A stretch of DNA of 20,148 nt from positions 1-20,148 of the forward strand of contig JAJQFX010000211.1 in the NCBI GenBank assembly GCA_021200895.1, read 5' to 3'. The translations under genes and the position numbers were made by a program. The notes under the pieces were generated by a model that was given only the letters and a program-made list of their open reading frames with translations, ran no database searches and had not been told where the DNA came from. The DNA is from Clostridiales bacterium (GTDB taxonomy: Bacteria; Bacillota; Clostridia; Oscillospirales; Oscillospiraceae). Positions 14,448-20,148 of the stretch are shown here, piece by piece. Numbering within the stretch: the first letter of the stretch is position 1; each line of letters begins with the position of its first letter.

Positions 14448-14480
14448 CTTCTCCTGAACACAGTTGGCATTCAGGAGAAG
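14448..14480 (-). other. 11-bp hairpin in the spacer between tRNA-Met and tRNA-Glu
   Basis: A perfect 11-bp inverted repeat (14448-14458 with 14470-14480) with an 11-nt loop starts on the base directly after the encoded CCA of tRNA-Met. On the minus strand TTTCCCC follows, so there is no convincing T-tract. It could be a processing site or a partial terminator. Confidence 0.6.
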
Positions 14481-14557
14481 TGGTAGCGGAAACTGGATTC
14501 GAACCGGTGACACCGCGGGTATGAACCGCGTGCTCTAGCCAACTGAGCTATTCCGCC
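14481..14557 (-). tRNA. Elongator tRNA-Met (CAT)
   Basis: Full cloverleaf on the minus strand beginning GGCGGAATAGCTCAG. The anticodon loop TTCATAC carries CAT (14521-14523), the T-arm is GGTTCGAATCC, and the gene has discriminator A plus an encoded CCA (14481-14483). It lacks the initiator hallmarks (three consecutive G-C pairs next to the anticodon loop and a mismatched first acceptor pair), so elongator Met is the better call. A lysidine-modified tRNA-Ile2 cannot be fully excluded by eye. Confidence 0.88.
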
Positions 14558-14593
14558 ATAGAGAACTGGCTTCGTTCCCACAGGACGGGTTTT

Positions 14594-14622
14594 ATTATAT
14601 ACTCGTTGAAGAATTTTGTCAA
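14594..14622 (-). promoter_or_regulatory. Consensus promoter of the tRNA cluster
   Basis: On the minus strand a perfect TTGACA (14617-14622), a 17-nt spacer and a perfect TATAAT (14594-14599). The -35 box contains the TGA stop codon of the helicase gene (14619-14621). Transcription would start about 30 nt before tRNA-Met. Confidence 0.92.
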
Positions 14623-15833
14623 CAGTTTTTACGAATTTTTTCTTGCCTCGCTTGGGCTCGGTCCACCAGGTTCAGGCAGCCGTCCTCGTCAAACTCCAGC
14701 TTCTGAATGTCAAAGCGCTGGTTCTTCTGAATCTGATCCATCTTGACGGCGTCGGTGATGGTGCTGACAAAGGTGTAGCTGACGCCGTGCTTCCTGGCCC
14801 GGCCGGTGCGGCCGATGCGGTGGATATAGTACTCCTGCTCGTCAGGCACGTCGTAGTTGAACACCACGTCCACATCGTCAATGTCCAGCCCGCGGGCGGC
14901 CACGTCGGTGGCCACCAGCAGGCGGAGCTTGCCGTCCCGGAATTTTTGAAGGGTCTTTTCCCGCTGCTTCTGCTGGATATTGCCGTGGATGGCCTCCGCG
15001 TCGATGCCCTGCATCTTCGCCATGGCCGCCAGCCGGTCAGCCATGTTCTTCGTGTTACAGAAGGCGATGCCCCGCTCGTAGCCGCCGCCCTCCAGCAGCG
15101 CCGCCATAGTGGAGAGCTTCTCCTCCCGGTTGTCCAGCTTCACCAGGTACTGCTGAATGTCAGGCCGGTCCTCCGCCACGGGGCGCACCGTTACCTCCGC
15201 CGGATTCCGCTGGTACACCCAGGAGATGTCCATGACCTCCCGGCTGATGGTGGCGCTGAACAGGCCCAGGTTCTTCCGCTGGGGCATCATGTCCAGGATT
15301 TTGGTCACGTCCTCGATGAAGCCCATGTCCAGCATCCGGTCGGCCTCGTCCAGAATCACCGTTTCCACCTTGTCCGGCCGGACGGCCTTCCGCTTCTTGC
15401 AGTCCATCAAACGGCCGGGGGTGGCTACCACGATTTGGGGCTGCTCCTTCAGCTGCTTCAGCTGCTTCTCAATGGGCTGGCCGCCGTAGAGGCAGGTCAC
15501 CCGGATGCCCGGCTTGAACTGGCTCAGCTCCCGCAAATCGTCCCGGATCTGCAGCGCCAACTCCCGGGTGGGGGCTAAAATCAGAGTGGTGACGGCGGTC
15601 TGGGCCGGGTCGGTATGCTCCACCACTGGGATGCCGAAGGCGAAGGTCTTGCCGGTGCCGGTGGGGGCCTTAGCTACGATATCCTTCCAGTCCATCAGGA
15701 AGGGGACGCACCCGGCCTGGATGGGGGTGGCTACCTCGAAGCCTTTTTTGCCCAGGGCCTGCATCACCTCGTCAGACAGGTGCAGCTCCTCATAGCGGAC
15801 GGATTCATTTCTCTCTATGCCATTGATTTCCAT
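14619..15833 (-). CDS. DEAD-box ATP-dependent RNA helicase
   Basis: RNA helicase of 404 residues that unwinds or remodels RNA, probably in ribosome assembly, mRNA turnover or cold adaptation. Two RecA-like domains are complete: Q-motif ending at Gln39, Walker A APTGTGKT (56-63), PTRELALQI, TPGR, DEAD (162-165), SAT (194-196), and HRIGRTGR (338-345). The protein ends shortly after the core, without the long basic or RNA-binding tail of CshA or DbpA, so it is a minimal DEAD-box protein. The start was set at ATG 15833 because AAGGA lies nine nt upstream; an in-frame ATG at 15857 lacks a ribosome binding site. Its stop codon lies inside the -35 box of the tRNA promoter. Confidence 0.93.
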   Translation of the reverse strand: MEINGIERNESVRYEELHLSDEVMQALGKKGFEVATPIQAGCVPFLMDWKDIVAKAPTGTGKTFAFGIPVVEHTDPAQTAVTTLILAPTRELALQIRDDLRELSQFKPGIRVTCLYGGQPIEKQLKQLKEQPQIVVATPGRLMDCKKRKAVRPDKVETVILDEADRMLDMGFIEDVTKILDMMPQRKNLGLFSATISREVMDISWVYQRNPAEVTVRPVAEDRPDIQQYLVKLDNREEKLSTMAALLEGGGYERGIAFCNTKNMADRLAAMAKMQGIDAEAIHGNIQQKQREKTLQKFRDGKLRLLVATDVAARGLDIDDVDVVFNYDVPDEQEYYIHRIGRTGRARKHGVSYTFVSTITDAVKMDQIQKNQRFDIQKLEFDEDGCLNLVDRAQARQEKIRKNC

Positions 15834-15885
15834 ATCATTCGTTCCTTGCCATTCCATACTGAATTTTCACAGTTTAACATGAATC

Positions 15886-15914
15886 AGTGTACCACATTCC
15901 GCTTTTAGATGCAA
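15886..15914 (-). promoter_or_regulatory. Promoter of the DEAD-box helicase gene
   Basis: On the minus strand TTGCAT (15909-15914), a 17-nt spacer and TACACT (15886-15891), preceded by TGG as an extended -10. Confidence 0.65.
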
Positions 15915-15934
15915 GCGCTCCCTTCCGCTCCTGA

Positions 15935-15954
15935 GAAAATTTCAGGAAATTTTC
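15935..15954. other. AT-rich inverted repeat between divergent promoters
   Basis: GAAAATTT (15935-15942) and AAATTTTC (15947-15954) form a perfect 8-bp inverted repeat around CAGG. It lies between the helicase promoter and the XpaC-family promoter and could be a protein-binding site. Confidence 0.35.
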
Positions 15955-15976
15955 ATCTTTTGCACAAACAAACCAC

Positions 15977-16009
15977 TTGCAGAAGCGGGATTTTATAGTA
16001 TACTATAAA
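15977..16009 (+). promoter_or_regulatory. Promoter of the XpaC-family gene, with an 18-bp palindrome over the -10
   Basis: TTGCAG (15977-15982), a 16-nt spacer and TATACT (15999-16004). The -10 lies inside a perfect 18-bp palindrome (15992-16009) centred on GTATAC. The start codon is about 45 nt downstream. Confidence 0.6.
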
Positions 16010-16049
16010 GAGAGCATAAAATTCTGTCCGCCTCCAGGAGGAATGCATT

Positions 16050-17510
16050 ATGTCCGATTTTGATAAACTTCGTGAAGTACTGACCAGCTGGCCCGCCATT
16101 ATCATCGGCTTCGTCATTGGCGGCTGGCCCGGTTTTTTGCTGTTGCTGTGGAAGATTCTCCACGAATCCTCCAGCACGAAAAATAAGAGCGACAGCTGGA
16201 AGCGCAGCGTGTTTGGCTCTGAGAGCGTCCGGCAAGACCTGTACTGGGACCGGGAGACCCAGCGCTGGGTGCGCTACGGGGAAGGCGGACAGGCGGACAA
16301 TGTCCGCTATGACGACCCCAACGCCACCTATAGTTATACCTATCAAAACGGCCAGCCCACCTCCACCGCTAACCGGGCCGACAGCTGGGATAGCCGGGTC
16401 GCCAATGCGGAGGAGCGCATTGACGAGGCCCGCACCAAGGTGGAGCAGGAATGGAACAAGCGCAAGCAGCAGTCCACCAGGAAGCCGTCCGGCAAGTCCA
16501 AAACCACACAGTCCGCCAGCCCCTTCCCCAAAATCAAGGACGGCAAGGGCTTTACCATCGCCGGGGCTATTATGACCGCCCTGTTCGGCGTGACCGCCGT
16601 CTCCACCTTTGTGGACGACCTGTATTACATCGGCCTGGGCTACGCCTTTTCGGACTGTATGGCCCTCATCATGCTCACCGCCCTGGGGGCCGGGCTGCTG
16701 CTGTGGGGCCGCTCCAAGTCCAGGCAGGCCAAGCGGTTCCGGAAACTGCTGAACCTGATTGGCAATGCGGACGTTATCAGCATCCGCGCCCTGGCCGACG
16801 CCATGGGCTGCGGTTATGACAAGGTGTGCGATATGCTGCAAACCATGATAGACGCGGGCTACCTGGGCTATCGGGCCTATCTGAACCTGGCCACCGGCGA
16901 GTTGGTGATGGACGGCAGACCCGTTCGCACGCCTGGCCCCACGGCGGAGGAGTTGACCAAAAAGGCGGAGGAGCAGGAGTTGACCGTGGAGGAGGACAAG
17001 AGCCTCCTGGGGCAGATTCGCGCTGTCAACGCCGCCATTCGCGACCCGGAGATGAGCCGGAAAATCGACCGCATTGAGGAAATCACCGGCCACATCCTGG
17101 AGTACCAGGAGAAGCACCCGGCCAAGGCCGCCGAGCTGCGGAAGTTCCTGAGCTACTACCTGCCCACTACCCTGAAGGTGCTGAACACTTACGCCGAGCT
17201 GGAGCATCAGCAGATTCAGGGCGAAAACATCACCGCCACAAAGCGGCGCATCGAGGGCATGATGGACAAGGTGGTGGAGGGCTTCGAGCTTCAGCTGGAT
17301 AAGCTGTTTGAAAACGATATGCTGGACATCACCTCTGACATCTCTGTGCTGGAGAATATGCTCAGCCAGGACGGCCTTTCCAGCGCCGACCAGATGCCGA
17401 AGGCGCCTCCGGCCCAGGCCGCCGCGCCGGACACCAGCTACACCACGGCGGACGGTATTCACCTGACCTTAGACCCCCAGGGCGCCGCCCAGGCGCAGCA
17501 AAGAAAATAA
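16050..17510 (+). CDS. XpaC-family membrane protein
   Basis: Membrane-anchored protein of 486 residues. Predicted transmembrane segments lie near 15-35, 168-187 and 201-220. Residues 115-145 are charged and coiled-coil-like. Residues about 228-290 look like a winged-helix or PCI-like module (SIRALADAMGCGYDKVCDML). The C-terminal part (about 305-455) matches the XpaC family, which is annotated after a Bacillus gene linked to 5-bromo-4-chloroindolyl phosphate hydrolysis; biochemical function is essentially unknown. XpaC genes often neighbour telA-like toxic-anion resistance genes, but none follows here. GGAGG lies eight nt before the ATG. It has its own promoter and a hairpin terminator, so it is probably monocistronic. 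The C-terminal tail is Ala/Gln-rich. Confidence 0.78.
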   Translation: MSDFDKLREVLTSWPAIIIGFVIGGWPGFLLLLWKILHESSSTKNKSDSWKRSVFGSESVRQDLYWDRETQRWVRYGEGGQADNVRYDDPNATYSYTYQNGQPTSTANRADSWDSRVANAEERIDEARTKVEQEWNKRKQQSTRKPSGKSKTTQSASPFPKIKDGKGFTIAGAIMTALFGVTAVSTFVDDLYYIGLGYAFSDCMALIMLTALGAGLLLWGRSKSRQAKRFRKLLNLIGNADVISIRALADAMGCGYDKVCDMLQTMIDAGYLGYRAYLNLATGELVMDGRPVRTPGPTAEELTKKAEEQELTVEEDKSLLGQIRAVNAAIRDPEMSRKIDRIEEITGHILEYQEKHPAKAAELRKFLSYYLPTTLKVLNTYAELEHQQIQGENITATKRRIEGMMDKVVEGFELQLDKLFENDMLDITSDISVLENMLSQDGLSSADQMPKAPPAQAAAPDTSYTTADGIHLTLDPQGAAQAQQRK

Positions 17511-17529
17511 CGTGACACCCTGAACGCAT

Positions 17530-17566
17530 GGCTGCCCCGCGCAACGCCGTGGGGCAGCCGCCTTTT
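17530..17566 (+). terminator. Intrinsic terminator of the XpaC-family gene
   Basis: A perfect 9-bp GC-rich stem (17530-17538 with 17551-17559) with a 12-nt loop is followed by GCCTTTT. It begins about 20 nt after the stop codon. Confidence 0.65.
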
Positions 17567-17849
17567 GCGCCTGCATACGATTCCAAAGGCTGGAATATAC
17601 TACCCCTGGCTCTGTGCCCGAACAATCGGGCGCAAAACCGGGGAAATTTTGTTTTCCACAGCCCCGTCTGCTAAAAAATCCCCCTGGATTTTTTCATCCG
17701 CGGCCCAACCGCTGCTAGGAAAAATCGTTGCTTTATTAGAAAACGAGAGAAAACAGGAGATTTTCAGCGTATTCGTTAGAAATTGGACGGTTTCATCAAA
17801 TTTCACAGTTTCGTTTCCTTTTTTTCACAAAAAATTCAAATTTGACCAC
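17567..17849. other. AT-rich intergenic stretch upstream of groES without a supported gene
   Basis: This gap has no frame with a good ribosome binding site or recognisable protein. It holds a 6-bp hairpin (17616-17621 with 17626-17631) and an A/T-rich 9-bp hairpin (17673-17681 with 17686-17694) whose right arm ends in six T residues. The composition becomes markedly AT-rich towards the groES promoter. Confidence 0.6.
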
Positions 17850-17881
17850 TTGCAAAAATGGCGCAACTGATTTATTATAAT
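17850..17881 (+). promoter_or_regulatory. Promoter of the groESL operon
   Basis: TTGCAA (17850-17855) is 17 nt from TATTAT (17873-17878). A perfect TATAAT overlaps it at 17876-17881 but with a 20-nt spacer. Transcription should start close to or within the CIRCE element just downstream. Confidence 0.65.
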
Positions 17882-17888
17882 AGCAGTT

Positions 17889-17915
17889 CTGGCACTCAGG
17901 TTTAAAGAGTGCTAA
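17889..17915. promoter_or_regulatory. CIRCE operator (HrcA binding site)
   Basis: The right half GAGTGCTAA (17907-17915) is a perfect match to the CIRCE consensus. The spacer is the canonical nine bases, and the left half CTGGCACTC (17889-17897) matches 7 of 9. It lies between the promoter and groES, as expected for repression by HrcA under non-stress conditions. hrcA itself is not in this window. Confidence 0.92.
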
Positions 17916-17962
17916 AACCCAACCATCATCAACTCTTAACTTTTTATAAGGAGGAACCAACC

Positions 17963-18250
17963 ATGAAACTCAATCCCTTAACTGACCGCGTGGTTCTGAA
18001 AACGGTGGAAGCCGAGGAGACCACCAAGGGCGGCATCATCCTCACCGGCTCTGCCAAGGAGAAGCCCGAAGTCGCCGAAGTCATTGCCGTCGGCCCCGGC
18101 GGCATGGTGGACGGCAAGGAAGTCGTCATGACTGTCAAGGTGGGCGACAAGGTCATCACCGGCAAGTACACCGGCACCCAGGTCAAGGTTGACGGCGAAG
18201 AGCTGAACATCGTCCGCCAGGGCGACATTCTGGCCATCGTAGAGGATTGA
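17963..18250 (+). CDS. groES: Co-chaperonin GroES (Hsp10)
   Basis: Heptameric lid of the GroEL chamber, required for ATP-driven protein folding in the cytosol. It has 95 residues, the standard length. The N-terminal PLTDRVVLKTVEAEETTKGG segment and the mobile loop GGIILTGSAKEKPEVAEVIAVG are typical, as is the ending DILAIVED. AAGGAGG lies eight nt before the ATG. It is the first gene of a two-gene operon with groEL, 63 nt apart, behind a CIRCE element and a sigma-A-type promoter, so HrcA heat-shock control is expected. Confidence 0.97.
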   Translation: MKLNPLTDRVVLKTVEAEETTKGGIILTGSAKEKPEVAEVIAVGPGGMVDGKEVVMTVKVGDKVITGKYTGTQVKVDGEELNIVRQGDILAIVED

Positions 18251-18313
18251 CACACGCCCTTCCATTTGGAAGGCTGACGCGCAGTGCAGCGCAATTTTTG
18301 GAGGTATTGCATT

Positions 18314-19936
18314 ATGGCTAAAATCATCAATTACAGCGAGGACGCCCGCCGTTCTCTCCAGTCCGGCGTTGACCAGCTGGCGGACACCGTCAAAATCACC
18401 ATGGGCCCCAAGGGCCGCAACGTTATCCTGGGCAAGAAGTACGGCTCTCCCCTCATCACCAATGACGGCGTGACTATCGCCAAGGAAATCGAGCTGGAGG
18501 ACCCCATGGAGAACGCCGGGGCCGCTCTGGTGAAGGAAGTCGCCACCAAGACCAATGATGTGGCCGGCGACGGCACCACCACCGCCACCCTGCTGGCCCA
18601 GGCCATCACCAGCGAGGGCATGAAGAACCTGGCCGCCGGGGCCAACCCCATGGTTATGAAGAAGGGCATCGCCAAGGCCACCACCACGGCGGTGAACGCC
18701 ATCAAGGCCAACAGCCAGCCCGTCTCCGGCACCGAGGACATCGCCCGGGTCGGCACCGTCTCCTCCGGCGACGAGAACATCGGCAACCTGATTGCCGAGG
18801 CGATGAGCAAGGTGTCCGCTGACGGCGTTATCACCGTGGAGGAGTCCAAGACCGCCGAGACCTATTCTGAGGTCGTGGAAGGTATGCAGTTTGACCGGGG
18901 CTATGTCACCCCCTATATGGTCACTGACACCGAGAAGATGGAAGCCGTCCTGGACGACCCCTTCATCCTGATTCACGACAAGAAGATTTCCGTCATTCAG
19001 GATCTGCTGCCCGTTCTGGAGCAGGTGGCCAAGATGGGCCGTCCGCTGCTGATTATCGCTGAGGACGTGGAGGGCGAGGCCCTGTCCACCCTCATCGTCA
19101 ACACCCTCCGCGGCACTCTGAAGGTCTGCTGCGTCAAGGCTCCCGGCTTTGGCGACCGCCGCAAGGAAATGCTGGAGGACATCGCCATCCTCACCGGCGG
19201 CCAGGTCATCACTGAGGACATCGGCTGCGAGCTGAAGGACGCTCAGATGTATATGCTGGGTCAGGCCCGTCAGGTGAAGGTGTCCAAGGAGACCACCACC
19301 ATCGTGGACGGCGCAGGCGACAAGTCCAACATCAAGGGCCGCATCGAACAGATTCGCGCCCAAATCGCCAACACCACCTCCGACTATGACAAGGAGAAGT
19401 GCCAGGAGCGTCTGGCCAAGCTGGCCGGCGGCGTAGCCGTCATCAAGGTGGGCGCTGCTACCGAGTCCGAGATGAAGGAGAAGAAGCTCCGCGTGGAGGA
19501 CGCTCTGAACGCCACCCGCGCCGCTGTGGAAGAGGGCATCGTTGCCGGCGGCGGCACCGCCTATGTCAACGCCATCCCTGCGGTCAATGAGCTGGTCGCC
19601 ACCCTGGACGGCGACGAAAAGACCGGCGCTCAGATCATCGCCAAGGCCCTGACCGCCCCCGTGAAGCAGATTGCGGAGAACGCGGGCATCGACGGCTCCG
19701 TGGTGCTGGATCACATCGTCAGCTCCGGCAAGGTGGACTTCGGCTTCGACGCCTATAAGGAAGTCTACTGCGACATGATTCCTTCCGGCATCGTCGACCC
19801 CACCAAGGTCACCCGCACCGCCCTGGAGAACGCCTCCTCCATTTGCTCCATCCTGCTGACCACCGAGGCCTGCGTGGTGGACGCGCCCGAGCCTCCGGCT
19901 CCTGCCGCTCCCGCGCAGCCTGACATGGGGTACTAA
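18314..19936 (+). CDS. groEL: Chaperonin GroEL (Hsp60)
   Basis: ATP-dependent chaperonin subunit of 540 residues forming tetradecameric rings that work with GroES. ATP-site motifs include TMGPKGRNV (29-37) and GDGTTT (85-90) with the nucleotide-site Asp86. The equatorial-domain return segment RVEDALNATRAAVEEGIVAGGGTAY carries the catalytic Asp of ATP hydrolysis. Apical and intermediate domains are intact. The start at 18314 follows GGAGG by nine nt. The C-terminal tail is Pro/Ala-rich and ends QPDMGY instead of the usual Gly-Gly-Met repeats. No strong terminator directly follows the stop: a short imperfect hairpin (about 19938-19956) lacks a T-run, then the structured repeat begins. Confidence 0.97.
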   Translation: MAKIINYSEDARRSLQSGVDQLADTVKITMGPKGRNVILGKKYGSPLITNDGVTIAKEIELEDPMENAGAALVKEVATKTNDVAGDGTTTATLLAQAITSEGMKNLAAGANPMVMKKGIAKATTTAVNAIKANSQPVSGTEDIARVGTVSSGDENIGNLIAEAMSKVSADGVITVEESKTAETYSEVVEGMQFDRGYVTPYMVTDTEKMEAVLDDPFILIHDKKISVIQDLLPVLEQVAKMGRPLLIIAEDVEGEALSTLIVNTLRGTLKVCCVKAPGFGDRRKEMLEDIAILTGGQVITEDIGCELKDAQMYMLGQARQVKVSKETTTIVDGAGDKSNIKGRIEQIRAQIANTTSDYDKEKCQERLAKLAGGVAVIKVGAATESEMKEKKLRVEDALNATRAAVEEGIVAGGGTAYVNAIPAVNELVATLDGDEKTGAQIIAKALTAPVKQIAENAGIDGSVVLDHIVSSGKVDFGFDAYKEVYCDMIPSGIVDPTKVTRTALENASSICSILLTTEACVVDAPEPPAPAAPAQPDMGY

Positions 19937-19977
19937 GAAAGGGCTACAACAGCCTTTCCAGCCCGGAGGCTCGGGCG

Positions 19978-20148
19978 CAGGGCTCCCACCGAAGCCCAGC
20001 GTATAGCGGGTTCGGTGGGAAAAGGAAGCGCAACGGAGCGACTGAGGGGTCGTCTTTCAGACGGCCCCGAAGGATACGGAGTCTGCGTGGGCACAGGGCT
20101 CCCACCGAAGCCCAGCGTATAGCGGGTTCGGTGGGAAAAGGAAGCGCA
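19978..20148. repeat. Structured direct repeat downstream of groEL (116-bp period, runs off window)
   Basis: Bases 19978-20032 recur without mismatch at 20094-20148, where the window ends, so the second copy is probably longer. Each copy contains a strong hairpin, CCCACCGAA with TTCGGTGGG (19985-19993/20011-20019 and 20101-20109/20127-20135), with extra inner pairs. Between the copies is a second hairpin (20046-20055 with 20059-20068; ten pairs including one G-T, loop TTC). No protein frame is supported. Confidence 0.9.

Noticed and set aside
14481..14557. CAT tRNA as initiator tRNA-fMet
   Set aside because: The acceptor stem starts with a G-U pair rather than a mismatch, and the anticodon stem lacks the three consecutive G-C pairs of initiators.
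17565..17870. Short plus-strand open frame in the groES upstream region
   Set aside because: No ribosome binding site and no recognisable sequence; it ends inside the groES promoter and its composition follows the AT-rich spacer.
17978..19714. Minus-strand open frame of 578 codons opposite groES-groEL
   Set aside because: It is a mirror of highly conserved chaperonin genes, with a repetitive Gly/His/Leu/Val translation and no independent support.

Overview
The window is about 20 kb of GC-rich bacterial chromosome. It carries LTA-synthase and RlmA-type genes, strong GGAGG ribosome binding sites, some TTG and GTG starts, a CIRCE-controlled groESL operon and sigma-A-like promoters. Together these point to a Gram-positive Clostridia member. 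The high GC and protein style fit the gut Oscillospiraceae (Flavonifractor/Lawsonibacter-like); this family-level placement is inference, not demonstrated. Nothing in the window looks like a phage, transposon, plasmid or CRISPR locus, and most of it is ordinary housekeeping and accessory chromosome.

Layout. Positions 1-3661 (+) hold a disaccharide phosphorolysis operon: the C-terminal half of beta-phosphoglucomutase, a ROK glucokinase, and a GH65 disaccharide phosphorylase. The phosphorylase would split an alpha-glucobiose such as maltose with phosphate into beta-glucose-1-P and glucose; the other two enzymes convert both halves to glucose-6-P. A bidirectional terminator (3701-3732) separates it from a minus-strand pair, rlmA (rRNA methyltransferase) followed by an LTA synthase/sulfatase-type membrane enzyme. 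Divergent from rlmA is nicotinate phosphoribosyltransferase (pncB, NAD salvage). It has a clear promoter, a dyad operator-like site and a long, potentially structured leader.

From 8412 to 13468 all genes are on the minus strand and mostly have their own promoters: a family 2 glycosyltransferase, a MATE efflux transporter, a PrsA/SurA-like lipoprotein with six 33-bp tandem repeats, and a TraX-family membrane protein. A small plus-strand lipoprotein (13644-14216) diverges from traX. Three minus-strand tRNA genes (Met, Glu, Val, in transcription order) lie behind a DEAD-box RNA helicase, and their promoter overlaps the helicase stop codon. Divergent from the helicase is an XpaC-family membrane protein, followed by a 452-nt AT-rich gap and the CIRCE-groES-groEL heat-shock operon.

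The right edge, downstream of groEL, contains a structured intergenic repeat. A 55-bp segment with a strong hairpin recurs perfectly at a 116-bp offset and runs off the window, so more units may follow. The most interesting signals are this repeat, the pncB control region, the hairpin between tRNA-Met and tRNA-Glu, and the repeat tract of the foldase lipoprotein. I found no convincing novel multi-gene system.
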